From positions 119,501-183,500 of the forward strand of contig JAPDOI010001322.1 of NCBI GenBank assembly GCA_029168955.1: a stretch of DNA of 64,000 bases, written 5' to 3'. Positions 45,564-58,000 of this stretch are shown here, one piece after another (within the stretch, counting starts at the first letter, position 1; each line of letters begins with the position of its first letter). Made by a program: the position numbers and the translations under genes. The DNA is from Aplectana chamaeleonis. Lineage: Eukaryota; Nematoda; Chromadorea; Rhabditida; Cosmocercidae. Below the pieces are notes generated by a model that was not told where the DNA came from, did not search any database, and was given only the letters and a program-made list of their open reading frames with translations.

Positions 45564-46040
45564 AGTCACACTACACCCTCACATATGAATTTTGTGATTT
45601 CAGTTGATTGTCTAGTAGACCCCTCTTTTATAAGACGTGCCAAGTGCGAGATCCCAATTCCTCCGAATGAGCGAGATATAGGCGACCACCTTAGGCCCGA
45701 CCTGCTTCGCTCACCACCACGGGCAACACCCCTCACCAGATTTCCAAACTCTGTAGCGGCTAGATGAATGACTGAATTCTCAACAATTCGTGGTTCTTCA
45801 GACCATAGTCAGACTGTCTCCTTATCCTGGCTCGCTCTCGGGCAACGATTGCGAATGAAGAGAAGAAACAACTCATCCGCCAATTTTTCACCCTTTAAAT
45901 ATAGGCATCTTTAATAAGCCATAACTCTGTTCATAGGGGGTCCTGGACGAAAAAAGAGATACCACTGTAATCAGAGTGTGACCCTCCTTAAGACCAGCAT
46001 AAAAACTAAAAAAATCATCTTCTGGGTGTTCTGTGCCTTT
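45564..46040 (+). mobile_element. MITE family A, copy 3 (diverged)
   Basis: It has the terminus AGTCACACTACACCCTCACA, then CTAGTAGACCCCTC and AATTCCTCCGAATGAGCGAG as in copies 1 and 2, and ends GGGTGTTCTGTGCC. It is clearly older than the other two by the number of differences. Confidence 0.6.
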
Positions 46041-46259
46041 GAAGGCAGCTTCCTTTTTTAAGACGGAAATCCGCATTTGGGGTTCTCTTCTCGCTTCAAT
46101 ATTTGAACCAAGTGGAGATAGCGAAACTTGAGACCTCAATGTCGCGCATATGCATTTTTCGATGCACTTCTTGCGTTCAATCTATTGTTTTCTAATACTT
46201 TCGTATAAAAAAAATACCACTGTGATCAGAGGACTCAATGAAAGCAATATAGAAATTAC

Positions 46260-46400
46260 TTCAAAATTGAAATCGGACCACTTTGAAGCAAGTTATAGCG
46301 ATGCAGCGCTTTGTGAGCGCAAAAAAACGCCGCAAAATGCTTTTTCTGCGAAAAATTGTGCGGGACTGTACTTAAGGGGTAAAATTCGATATTATAGTCC
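46260..46400 (+). repeat. terminus related to the 4.5-kb foldback element
   Basis: GGACCACTTTGAAGCAAGTT, then GCGCTTTGTGAGCGCAAAAA, then TTTTTCTGCGAAAAATTGTG and GCGGGACTGTA follow the same order as the right end of the foldback element (GGACCACTTTGAACAAAGTT, GCGGCGCTTTT, AAAAAGCGCC, GCGGGCGGTATTGTA). The order and spacing are similar, but bases have diverged. It is probably a single end of a related element. Confidence 0.5.
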
Positions 46401-46979
46401 GCCCACCGTGTATAGCAACCCTGTCAAGCTCGAGAACTCAATTCGATCAAAAAAGTGAGAAACTACACGGAAAAAGTCGACCCCGCTCACAACACCATAA
46501 AAGCATAATCAAGCGTTTCGACCCCGAAAAGATAACCCAAATTTTTGCAAACGGAAAATTTTGTTTGTGTGGCGATGCTCAAAAGCAAAATGTACAATAG
46601 CAGAGCTCTTGGTTCTCTTTCCGGGGCGATGCAGTTAGGCTTTTGGGGCGGAGCCGAAATTTTCCTTGAAGTTTCTCATTTATTACAGCGAATTGAGATC
46701 TCGCGCTTGGCAGGGTTGCTACTCACGCTGGGCGGGCTATAATATCAAATTTTACTCCTGATGTTGCACTGTGCCTTCAAGACTGTTTAGCGCAGCGAGG
46801 CACTGCTCTGTAATTCAAATAATCCATAGATCTTAAAGCACGCCCACAAGTACGCCGCGAAGCGGCGTGGGTGTGCACCTTGTATACAGATATCCAGAAG
46901 TCTAAATGTTTATGCTCAAAGAAAATAACTCTCCAAACTGATTATCAATGTCCTTGTAGCTGCCCAAATTAACCGTTTT

Positions 46980-47125
46980 GAGCAAAGTTACCACACTGCG
47001 CTGGCCAAAACGGAGAGCAGCAGCTGAGGCGACGAAAGGAGCACGAGGGCAGCACGTGCTGCTAAGAGCAGCACAAAGGCAGCACGTGCTGCTCGAGCAG
47101 CAGCTCTTCCCCTCGTGCTGCCCTC
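46980..47125. repeat. cluster of GCAGCACGTGCTGC palindromes
   Basis: Perfect 14-bp palindromes sit at 47049-47062 and 47079-47092, and CGAGGGCAGCACG (47044 on) is mirrored by CGTGCTGCCCTCG near 47115, so the block can fold as nested hairpins. The core matches that of the repeat at 1-203 and 32470-32690, although the surrounding sequence does not. Confidence 0.5.
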
Positions 47126-47239
47126 GCTATCCTCGTCGAGGTGAAAGCCTATTGTGCTCCATTACGACCCCGCGATCCTCTGAGTCAGACACATACTACA
47201 AGATTCTCCCTAAACTAGTTACCTCTCAAAATCTATCAA

Positions 47240-47511
47240 AAAGTGTCAGAGAAAACGCATGTACGCACGCTTCTACGCACGTGCACGTACGCGAGTTCCG
47301 GTGTATATATGCACACACCTGCATCGTATACATAAGCGCGTAAAACCCACGGAGTGCAAAACGCAAAACGAAAAACCCACGCGGAACCGCATTCATGGAT
47401 GCTCATGCGCGAGAATGTACAGTGGTGCATACGCGTACACAAAAACATGCAAATCCTTGCGTCCTTGTGTGTACTCATTCGCCCTCATGCGCGCAGTGAT
47501 AACATGCACAC
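47240..47511. repeat. purine-pyrimidine alternating CA/CG-rich tract, left part
   Basis: Words such as ACGCACGTGCACGTACGC and TATATATGCACACACC dominate. The tract continues beyond the hAT element at 48947-49600, so the element split a single tract. Such alternation favours left-handed DNA in principle. Confidence 0.5.
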
Positions 47512-48946
47512 CAGGGGTGTGAGTGAAGAAAAATATTTTTTTCGTTAAGCGTTAATCGTTAATTTTCGAGAAAAAACCGCGTTAGCCCGTTAATGCGTTA
47601 ACACGTTAATTATACCCTTCGTTAAAAATGTTATCAACATTACTTGATCACAACGAAAATCTACATATCAGCGGTGGTCCCAGAAAAAGTAAGATAGACC
47701 TTCTAGTGACGTCAGCGGGACGTCGTGGACAGCACGTAGGGCTCCAGAAGCCGTAGGCCCAGCCTTGTGGGAAGTAGGTACATAGGGCTCCATATGACGT
47801 CATCATGACGTCGTGGAAAGTGAGTGGGGCTTCAAATGACGCGGTCAAGACTTTGTGGAATATGGGTAAGGCTTCAGATGACGTCAGCAGCACGTCATCG
47901 AAAGTAAGCAGAGCTTCAGATGACGACGTCGGGACTTCGTGGAACGTGGGTGAGCGCTCAGATGGCGTCAGCAGGACGTTGTGCAAAATGGACGTGTGTC
48001 ACGTTCTGGAAAGTCAGTAGCGCTTTATGTACAACACCCTCTCTCTAAATTGGCAAATCAGCGAAAAAAAAACGCGTTCTCGTCTTTTTTGTGCCCCTTT
48101 GGAATACCTCTGACAAATTTGGGTTTCTGGGAGGTGAGAAAGATACTGCCAGGATCGTCGCATCAATATATACAAGAGGGTGTCAAAATTTCATAGGATT
48201 CTTAAACTATACCTTAATTATAGGCATGTTGCTCGAAGAAAAAAACTGAAAGTGCCGGCCGATCGTTCTGACGAAGAAAAACGTATTATGAAAAAAGCAA
48301 CATACTCATAATAAAGGTATAGCTTAAGGCCTGGATCATACTTTCCGCGACCAGCGACAGCGACCGTCCTATCAGGCATATTGATTTTCGGTCGATATTA
48401 GTGGTAAACATTAAGTCGCGTCGCTCGTCGCCGGAAGTATGATCCCGGCCTAAGATATCAATGAAATTTTAACACCATCTTTTAGATCTTGATGAAACGG
48501 CTCTAGCAATATCTTTTTTACCTCCTAAACCCCAAAGTTCACAGAGTTATTCCAAAGGGGCGCAAAACAACGCGCTTTTGGTGACCTTCAATCCCCGCTC
48601 CCAACCCTCATTTGGTAGCTTACTCAACCGTAGAGAAAAGGATCAGACCTCACATTTCCTTTTTGAAAGACGAGTTCGAATTCTTTGATATTGAGAAGAA
48701 ATAACTGGAATAGATAAGCAATGAAATGGGAAGCATTGAGGTCAGCGATATATTTCACAGCAAGCGAAAACTGACCCCGCCGTGAACCGGCGCGACGTGC
48801 ACGGTCCATAATTCCACTGCAATTAACGAACTCAATTTAAGGCGATGTTAAGACTTTTTCGTTAATCGTTAATCGTTAATTTGAGAAAATGAACCGCGTT
48901 AACCCGTTAATGTGTTAACACCTTAATGTTATAACGCACAGCCCTG
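47512..48946. mobile_element. hAT-like non-autonomous element with perfect 8-bp target duplication
   Basis: The termini CAGGGGTGTGAG and the complement of CAGGGCTGTGCG are flanked by ATGCACAC at 47504-47511 and again at 48947-48954, exact over eight bases. Both subterminal regions are made of CGTTAATCGTTAATTT and CCCGTTAATG words. The interior holds a tandem array and no transposase. The perfect target duplication suggests a younger insertion than the 25.6-kb hAT. Confidence 0.85.
47695..48012 (+). repeat. tandem array of about 43-bp units inside the hAT-like element
   Basis: About seven units with the core GGCTTCAGATGACGTCAGCA, followed by GGACGTCGTGGAAAGTGAG. Many units contain the palindrome GACGTC or TGACGTCA. 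The same family appears inverted at 49740-50312, outside the element. Confidence 0.65.
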
Positions 48947-49600
48947 ATGCACACACGCACGCATTCATATATATGCGACCACAATCGCCCCAGTTCGTTC
49001 ACGAGTACACGCGCGCATGCTCGAGCGGTCTATGCAGTGACACGCACTCATAATCACATTCATATTCGCAAACATGCGCGCATACTCACGTGCACTATTA
49101 CGTACAGTCAGCAGAGATAGCACTGTTACTTTCCGTCCTTTATTGTGCGTTGGCGCAAGCTCTGTGCACATATGATATAATTGCGCCAACGCACAATATG
49201 GACGCCAAGAGTTAATGTAATCCTCGTCGACTTTCAAACACATGCACGCGCATATGCACATACACATGTGTATGGTCATGTGCATACAATTACCCTTTTC
49301 AAAAAACACACCCAGGTGAAAACACACTTATCCTCTGTTCTCGGTGTTGCCAAATTTACTGTGTTGCTTCGCGCGCTTGTGCGGAGCGACTGCAGAGACC
49401 GCGAGAAAGTGCGGGAGAATTAGACGCACCATACGCGCGCAGAGGCACGCGATAAACAGAAATGAATTTGACTCTGAAACAGAGGACAGACGGAATTAGC
49501 GCACACTTACGAGCACATTCGCGCAAACACACACGCTGGCACACAAGCGTGTACACATACCCACGAGCGCAAGAGTAGGCATAACCATATTTATAGCAGT
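48947..49600. repeat. CA/CG-rich alternating tract, right part, with hairpin
   Basis: It continues the tract left of the hAT element. It contains an exact inverted repeat TATTGTGCGTTGGCGCAA at 49141-49158 and 49181-49198 (18-bp stem, 22-nt loop). No gene was seen; ORFs here follow from tract composition. Confidence 0.5.
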
Positions 49601-49739
49601 GCCATAAATTCCAGTCGACAAACAGAAGATTCTTGGGTCTTTCTCGACAGTTTCCGACAGTCGGCGACGCTGCGATAGGCGTCACTCTGGGCGCGGTTAC
49701 TTCAACGACTATCTCAACCAGCTTACGCGCGATCACCTT

Positions 49740-50312
49740 CACGAAGTCCTCACGACGTCATGTAGACCCCTGACGTCTGAAGCCCTGCTGATTTTCACGA
49801 CGTCCTGATAACATCATCTGCTGTGCTTCTCTGGGCCGAATTCCTGTCCGCAATCGCGTCTCGACACGCTTTGCGGCCGCACGCGCTCGAGTCAGTCGAG
49901 TTTCCAGCGCCAATCCCGACTCGATATGGCTTTCTTACACAGTTTTCTCCAATTTCGTTTGGTTTCCAGTTTCTATTACCCACCTGGAGTCAACAGATCG
50001 GCGGCTGCGGCGCTGGAAACTCTTCCGACTCGAAAGCGCGTGGCCGCAAACTGTGTCGAGACGCAATTGCGGAACGGAATTTGTCCCCAGAGAAGCATAG
50101 TAAAGCACTGCTGATTTCCACGACGCCCTGCGGACGTCATCTGGAGCCCTAACAACTTTCTACGACGTTCTGGCGACATCATCTAGAGCTATATCTGTTT
50201 TCCACGATGTCCTGATAACGTCATCCAAAGCCCTGCTGATTTCCACAACGTCCTGCGGACGTTATCTGGAGCTCTAACAACTTTCTACGACGTCCTGTCG
50301 ACGTCATAGAAA
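49740..50312 (-). repeat. second array of the 43-bp unit family, split by a foldback element
   Basis: On the minus strand units read GGCTCCAGATGACGTCCGCA, then GGGCGTCGTGGAAATCAGCA, the same consensus as at 47.7 kb. The units lie at 49740-49820 and 50101-50312. Between them is the foldback at 49821-50100. Confidence 0.6.
49821..50100. mobile_element. foldback element inserted in the tandem array
   Basis: The left arm 49821-49913 (CTGTGCTTCTCTGGG, GCAATCGCGTCTCGACACGC, GAGTTTCCAGCGCC) is mirrored by 50009-50100 (GGCGCTGGAAACTC, GTGTCGAGACGCAATTGCGG, CCCAGAGAAGCATAG) with some mismatches. The centre is about 95 bases. It is non-coding. Confidence 0.65.
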
Positions 50313-50529
50313 AAAATTAGGCAGTGTGAGTAAAAGGTGAAAACAGGAATAAATGCATGCAAAGCAGGCACACGACCTTAACTAGGTCTGTAGTCAGGTA
50401 AATAAGTTTCGCAGGATGTGGGCTGTTGTGAAATAGGACGCTAAACGCGACATAATGAAACTTCAGCAACCGGACGATAGGCGGAGCTCGCTGAGCAATT
50501 AGTAGGTCTCGGGCAGACAAAACGAGCTA

Positions 50530-51769
50530 TACTGCCTTTATTCGGGAGTGCACAAGCCCCCCTTTTCACCCGCAGTCGCTTCTAAATCATTGCACCACGG
50601 AGGGGCGGTCTGCCGTGAGCCTCTCTCATACAATCTCTCTCACCCCATGTGGCAGGCATCGACCTTCGTATGACCACCTTCCGATCGTCCGCATGACCGG
50701 CGATCATGTTCAGACTCATACACTGGAGGGGGCTAGCGCAGCTCTTCAGGGGGGCAACCCTCCGGGCACCGGCGCTTGCCCTCCCCCCCCAATCGGGGGG
50801 CTACCGGTGGAGTGACAATTAGGCTTGATCGGAGCCCCCCCGTCACTGCCCTGAAGCCCCCCGTGACTGCCCTGCACCCCCCCTGTGACTGTCCTGAAGC
50901 CCCTGTGACTGCCCTGAAGCCCCCAGTGACTGCCCTGAAGCCCCCTGTCACTGCCTTAAAGCCCCCATCACTGCCCCGGAGCCATGACGTCACGGCTCCG
51001 GGGCAGTGACGTCACGACACCGGAGCAGTGACGTCACCCTCCCCCCGGAAAGCGTCTCCGCTTTTCTCCAAAAATATCCCTTTCTGACAGTGACTCGAAG
51101 TCGCCGTCCAGGGCCGGCCCTGTTGGGCCGAATGCGGCTCTTCCCTTTCTTCCTCTCGGGGGGGGGGGCAAGCGCCGGAGGAGAGCAGGGGCCTCCCCTG
51201 AAGCCCCCCTCGGGGGAGGCCTGCGCTGTCGCTCCTCCAAGTCGAAAACGGGCTCTATTGTCCGGCGCTTGCTCCCCCGCAGAGTCTGAGGAGCCGGTGA
51301 GTTTTTTTCCCAAATTTTCACCGTCTTCAGTTGTTAGATGTTATGTTAAATGTCATCGTGTTGGCAGAGAGTAGAGTTTACTCGAAGCTTAACACAATCC
51401 TTCTCGCCACCAAGAAATTGAGAAAACATTTGTTCTCTTTATTTTCAACAAAAAATAATTCTTTCTTAACATTAATTGTCTGTTTCGAATCGATGGCTCA
51501 TCTATACACTACCCATTACGATTATATTCAAATTAATATCAAAACAACTGAGGACGGTGGAAATTTTCGAAAAAAATCACCGTCTCTGGACATGATCGCC
51601 GGTCATGCGGACGATCGGAGGGTGGTCATACGAATGTCGATGCCTGCCACATGGGTCGGGAGAGACTGCATGAGAGAGGGCCACGACAGACCGCGCCGCC
51701 GCGGTGCGATACTGTACAAGCGAGTGCGGGTGAAAAGGGGGGCTTGTGCACTCCCGAATAAAGGCAGTA
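50530..51769. mobile_element. 1.24-kb GC-rich element with inverted termini of about 190 bp and TA target duplication
   Basis: TACTGCCTTTATTCGGGAGT at the left is the complement of the right end, and similarity continues through GGCAGGCATCGACNTTCGTA and GATCGTCCGCATGACCGGCG for about 190 bases per arm. TA flanks lie at 50528-50529 and 51770-51771. The centre is GC-rich, with a 21-bp minisatellite, runs of G and C, and secondary inverted repeats (GGCGCTTGCC). The TA site suggests mobilisation by a Tc1/mariner-type enzyme. No transposase was found. Confidence 0.75.
50835..50975 (+). repeat. 21-22-bp minisatellite, core CTGAAGCCCCCTGTGACTGC
   Basis: About seven units run from 50838 to 50970. 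They are followed by an inverted pair CATGACGTCACGGCTCCGGG/CCCCGGAGCCATGACGTCA at 50976-51005. The array lies inside the TA element and gives misleading proline-rich frames. Confidence 0.65.
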
Positions 51770-52076
51770 TATACTGGTTATCAACGGGAAGCGGTTCATG
51801 AGATGACAACCTGTACACCTGCTGTAGAGCTAGTAATCATACATTTGAAATGTTGTGAGTGACTATAATTCACAACACCACTTGTTTCCTGAGAACCTTC
51901 TTGAAGACCCACAAAATTAGTTGAAGCGCCGCCACTTGTACTGGAAAGAATTTCCAATAAACCGCTAGTATCTTTTAGAAATCCGGATTGGAGGACGATC
52001 CTTGATGCGGACCAAAAACAGATCCACTCAGCGCTCAGCTCGAAATCGACGTGCAATTAACATTTGGTTAATTTAG

Positions 52077-55000
52077 GTGCTTCAGCAGATTCACTATCAA
52101 AGAGGTCAATAGGAGGATCGACCACTAGCGATGGCGAATACCCGTGGACTGTGGCATTCGAGATTAAAAGAGGTGAAGCATTTCATCTTGTATTGGGGAT
52201 AGAGTTGCAAATAGGTGTGCCTGCACACCATGACATCTGTTGTGTATGCGCCAGCTGTTACTGCGTTTTTTCTTACACTTACAATGGCATGATCTACTTA
52301 CGTCCAGATGTTTCAGAAAACCATGTTACGGGTGGTATCGTCCTGTGTATCAGTAATCCGTGCTCAATGATGCCCGAATGCTTCGGGAACTTTCAGAAAA
52401 GGACATTTTCGAAGCTTCACGGAGAGGGGTACCAGAGAGGCGACTTTGAGGGTCTTCAGATGAATTGTTTTGAATTTGGCTGCAAACTATCGCCTTGTAG
52501 CTGTTTTGGGTGCTGCTCACAAAGAGGTCCATGTCCGAAGCTTCTCACTGGGGAGAATTTTGCTGACAAACGGTGACGCCCAGCAAATCCCAGAATGTTC
52601 ATAGAAAGTATTTGAATTGCTGATCTCACATCTGTGATCGATATATCAATACTTTTCGGAATACGGTATTATACGGTGTGTATACCTTAGTCTGGTAGAG
52701 ATCTCGGATTGTGCTCATTTTTCTCTGTTGGTGACTCTAAACACGAGTTTTGAGCGTCGCTTGTCGATTCTCAGAGTAAGGCAGGCTACGGAACTCAAGA
52801 AAATCCCTTGCCACCCAGAAATTCTCAGATGTTTACACTCTCCTTCCCTAAAACAAACGAAATCGCCTTTTTCGGAATACTCCGGGGCATTTGAAAACTC
52901 CGAGCGTTGGGGTAGGTGTAAAGAAGCCACTTGTTAGTGACAATTACGATCCTAACTCATAAAAGGGTCGTGGCCTCAGTTCAGAGGAAGATCCCGCTTT
53001 GGTGCTTGATCACTCACAACTAACTAAAAACGTCTAGCATTCAGCTCACTCTAGAGAAGATACTGGCTGCAGTGGAGTGTTGATTTCTCAGAGACATATC
53101 CTAACGGCGGCCCATTGTGTGCTCCAACCGAGTGTCAATGTTCGGGAGAAGTGCCAACTTGAAAATTATAAAAAAGCGTGAGCTATCTACAATACCTCAA
53201 GAGTATTCTTAGCCTGTGAAATACCTCTAACCAAGACCAGTAACTGTTACAACATTTTTATAGAAAACCTGAGGAAGTTTTTGGACTAACGCATTGGTTC
53301 ATTCCTGGTCAGCACATGAAGATCTACGTTGGGACTGCCTGCAAGAACCCTGACTGCAAAGGTAGCAAGGCATACGTCTCTGACAAATTTGTGAGTGATT
53401 TTGAAGTGATTAGCAGTCCCTCATTTTTCTAAGAGTGACACTTGTCTCCTAGCTCGACATGCCTTGCGATGTGAAGCACCTCCGAATTCACCGTATTTCT
53501 GTTTAGATTTGAAGTAACAAACGGGAGCTCATCTCGTTGGCATTTTCCAAGAAACTGTTTTTGTGCATAGCTTGGCCCAGGCGTAGCGAGTTTGAAATCA
53601 TAAACTTTGTTTGCCACCAAAAAATGTTCCAAGCCACTGATTGTGTTTATGAATTCTTTATGGTAGTGTTCACGATGGAAAAGTTCTCGAGATAACTACT
53701 CAAACTTGGTTGTTAAAAACCAGTTGAAGAACTGCAAAGGCTGTGTTTAAAAACCGCGCTGGGAATGAAGCTACTAGACCACAAAGATGCCACTTCCTGC
53801 ACATGTACATAACGCCACATGAAAAATTCGAGTTTCACGCTGTCTGATCAATGTTCCCTGACGTACATTGCAGCCAATAAAGTAGGTTTAGAACATACAG
53901 AAGCATTTTTTTAACGGAAAAAAGCACGAAAACCTTAGGGCAACTAAATGCAAACAATGAAGGCCTAACCGAGGGTCAGAAGGCAAGGATCGAAAATCAG
54001 TTTTGGTCAAGCAATTGACCACTGACACTACAACTCAACGGTACCGGTCACTACAGTGATGAAATTTGCCCCATCGGCAAAATAACCCTGCTTTGAAGGG
54101 TCCTAATCGGTGCCTTAAGGGCAGGGTCTATCCAGAGTCCCGGTACTAGCCATGGCTAACAAGCTCTCCGCGACCTGGTAGCAATGTCGCCGTGACTAAG
54201 CCTAAATACAGCCGCGACGGTTTTCATCACAGCAGAGTTCAGGCACCGTCACTGCTACATTGCTATCAGATCACGGTGAGCTTGATCATCCATGGCTGGC
54301 GCCGGGGCGCTGGAGCCTTCAAGGCGTGGTTGGTCTACCGCTGGAGCAAAATTTATCAGAGTACACTTGTTCTTTGTTTATCTTACAAGGTTTTGAATTA
54401 ATGTTTATTTTGCTCCTAGACGAATGAACAAGGGAGACAATCCCAAACGAGCTAAGCACAGAAAACTTTCAGATATGGTTTAGAGGCAAAACTTTGTGAT
54501 TATGAATGTCCTAAAAATTTCGTACTGTGAAATCCTTTCTCTACAAAAAAAATGTGAGGGAAACTTACATCCCTCATAAACTTTCTGTTGTGATTCCGAA
54601 AGTTTTCTGAGGGCACACATGCTTGGGTTTAGGTGGAATTTTCCGCCGTGGTTCGAGAAGGCTAAGCTTGAGCCTCACATGACCTCGACATTTTTGAAGA
54701 TCTCCGTATTCGTGGGGTGTGCATTAGGAATTCATGTTTGAAAACGCTTCAAATGTCGTTTGTCCCTCCCTATGACATACTAAAGTTTCATTAAGCCTGG
54801 GACGACATAAAGGTATACGTAGAAACAATCTCCATAATTTGCCAGTGCGATACCTTTTTGAGCATTACTGTATCGAACTGTATATATTTATTTGCCTTAC
54901 TCTGTGGGTGGCTGTGAGAATGAACAGAAATTCGGTAGGTTTGTTTTCAAGAACGAAGCTATTCGCTTTGTTATTTTCATGATGGGATGGCGTACACTGA

Positions 55001-58000
55001 TGACTATACTTGTACACGGACGAATTTTTTGAAAAGATTTCGGAAGATTTTTCGAAATTTTTTCGTTCGTTTTCGTTCGTTCGAAATTTTCTTGAACGAT
55101 TCTTTTTCGAATTTCGTTCGTTCGATTTTTCGTCGAATGAAATTATTTCGATTTTCGTTCGTTCGAGATCTGATTTTTCGACTTTTTTTCGAACTTCATT
55201 CTAATTTGGAAACGCTTCTTGAACCCTAGGGTGGTATTAAATGGGGTGTTAAACGCGAATAAACCGCCACCTCCAAGCCGCCAACATACCGCGACATAAA
55301 TTCAGTAGAGCCGCCAAATTAAAGCGAACAGACCGCCTCCTCCTGGCCGGCTACGAACCGCGACATAGGTGCCACGGTTTGTTACCGGTTTAACGAAAGC
55401 TGCCCTCTGCTTACACATACATTATGCGTGACCTTCGTCCGCATAAGTATTTTCTAGACTTGGACACGAACGACGTCTACGGTGGAAAGACGAGGGATCG
55501 GAAAGATTATACAAGTAATGCTATTTATTTTATTCATTAGGAGAAGCATGCAAAGGGAACTTCGTAATATTTTGCTTGTTCGAAACACGATCAGAACGCA
55601 ATTTTTTGAATTTTCCTTGGAAATCCTAATTCTCGTAATTTTTTTATGAGCTGCGTGAGTTTTCAGGACCACTCTCGAAAAGGCATGTTAGGTTAACCAT
55701 TAGCCTCAATCAATCACACGCGTTTGATCTGACAAAAGTTTGCATTTGTAGTAACTTTGTTAATGTTTCTTTTTGAATTTTTTCAAACAAAAGTTTTTTC
55801 GGAAAACAAAAAAATTCTCAAAGGAAGTTTCGAGTGAACTAAAATTTGAAAATTTCTGGATGAATTATTTACAAGGTGTTCTTGGGAAGGTAACGCTAGG
55901 TGCGAAAAAGACATTCCGAAACTCGTCGAGTAATGCATAAATTCAAAGAATGTCCTGCATTTAACTGAAATGGATAGTTAAAAACTTATAAGAATGATGA
56001 TAAACTAGATAGTCTATCTTCGTTCTTGAAAAAGAACTAAGGTGTTTTTTTGGAAGCTTGCAACTGAAGTCTGGCGTCCGAGATTGGGGTAATGGTGTGG
56101 TTTCGGTCATTGATGCAGTTGAATTTGTGAAGTGTTTGCCGTCCTCTCAAAATGAAACTAATCCCCGCCCTCAGTTGGTGCTGAAAATATATAGAAACAC
56201 TGTTACACACTCATATGCGCATCATGCAAGGAAAAGATTTTGTGCACATATTTCGAAGTAAGAATTTGAAACACTTCGAGTGGCTCTACCAATGCACCAA
56301 AGTGCGTCGCGGAACCTCAAAAAAAAAGATGCCAATGTTGGCACTGATCTGGCAATGAAAGAGGAGTATTCGAATCTTGCAGAAAAAGGAGAACAAATAC
56401 AGTTGGTTTTAGAAACAAGTTCGCATTTCTTTCCTACAAAACTCGCCCGATACGCCTTGACTGACGCTGATTAAACATTACTAAATCATCGAAACACTTG
56501 AAAATCAGTCGCTTGCAAAATTCTTTTTTGCACCTAAAAAGTTGTGGAAACCCCTTCGAAAAGCGAGCAAGCAAATAATTTACTACATACTAATCATAGC
56601 CTGTGCTATGCAATGAATTATGAAAATGAAACTAACCTGATAATAGCGAAGCGAATGAATTTTGGAAGGAAAAATGCAAAAACGGGAGAAGTGTCGGCGC
56701 TCGCCAAAAAATTAACAGCTGATTGGGAGGGATTGATTAGTGCCACCAGAGAAGACGGCCAACGTGTTTCAACAATGATCCCTGCTTTGTTTTTGATCCC
56801 TCATCGCCCGTTTCCCTGGCGGAAGCCGTTAAAAGACTATCCTTTGAAACACCTTTCAGTTTTAAAGATAGGCTGACGTCCTGAATCAAAATGGCTAACA
56901 GTGCAATCAAAAATCCTTAACCCTCTGCAATAATTAAACTCGCACTTGCCCTCACTATAGATGGTCACAACTGTTCCTACTGTATCTTGCTAACCGCATC
57001 CAAAAACTTCTCGGGAGGAGCTTTTCGTTAACGGCCAGTTCCTCTCGCATTCCAGCACTATTTTCGTGCTGTCTGCGAGAGTATGTTAAACGCGAACTTA
57101 CCGCGAGGATGCCACATGTCGAAATTTTAGAGAAAAAAACAGACCTGAAAACGATTTGAAATCGCTATTTTTCGTATAAAAGGTTACAATTGTTGCTTTT
57201 TCGAGGCGTTTTCATTAAAAGTGTAACAAATGCCTACCACAGAGGGATGTTAGGCTGAGACTAGAGCGAATTCTGTCCCAACTATTAGGAGTCCTGCTCA
57301 GATTCTGTTGTGGTTAAACTCGCGTTGAACGTGAACTTAACGCCTGTTAATTCGCGTTTAACAACCCCAATTACTACCACCCCTAGTTTACGCTGTTTCT
57401 TTATTCCTCAGGTCGAGTTGTCGTGGGCGTGAGCGAACAACTCACCTGCTGGAGTAAGTTGTGCTTGGTATCGAGGTATATAAAGTCTTTCTTGCTGTAA
57501 TGGGTCCGGGCGGAGCAAGCTGCGGAGCGACTGGTAATGGCAAAATGTAACACTGATTAAGAAAATTCGACTTTATAGGTCTGACAAACATCACGTCGAA
57601 CTGTTTGGAACTAGGGGAAAGGTTATACATGCTCTAGACTTGAGTAGAAATCGAACACGTGCGGAGCATTCATTCTCTGACTGACAATGAGCGTTGTAAA
57701 GGAAGCGTTGAGTCCGGTTTCGAAAAAAATAACATTCTGAAAAATTCGAAATTTCGAACGACTTCCGGGAAAAATCAAAATTCCATTAATTTTGAAATTC
57801 GGTCATTCGACCTCAGAAAATTTGAAAAACTTTCGAAATTCATTCGTCTGGAACATTTTTAAACGAATTCTTGAAAGGTCCGAAATTTCGAACAAATTTC
57901 GGAAAAAATAGCCAAATTTTGATTGACTTTCCAAAAAAACCGAAATTTCAATCAGTTTTAAAATTCGTTTGTTCAAACTTCGGAACTTCTAAATTTTTTC

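Noticed and set aside
49356..49742. 128-codon minus frame in the CA-rich tract
   Set aside because: Composition-driven and without motif; alternate frames are equally open.
51006..51374. 122-codon proline-rich plus frame and its minus-strand partners
   Set aside because: Low stop frequency results from GC richness and the minisatellite in the TA element.
54600..54700. Apparent gene start near 54.6 kb with TGAGGG-type words
   Set aside because: Only short direct repeats and no open frame or splice chain; part of the protease intron.
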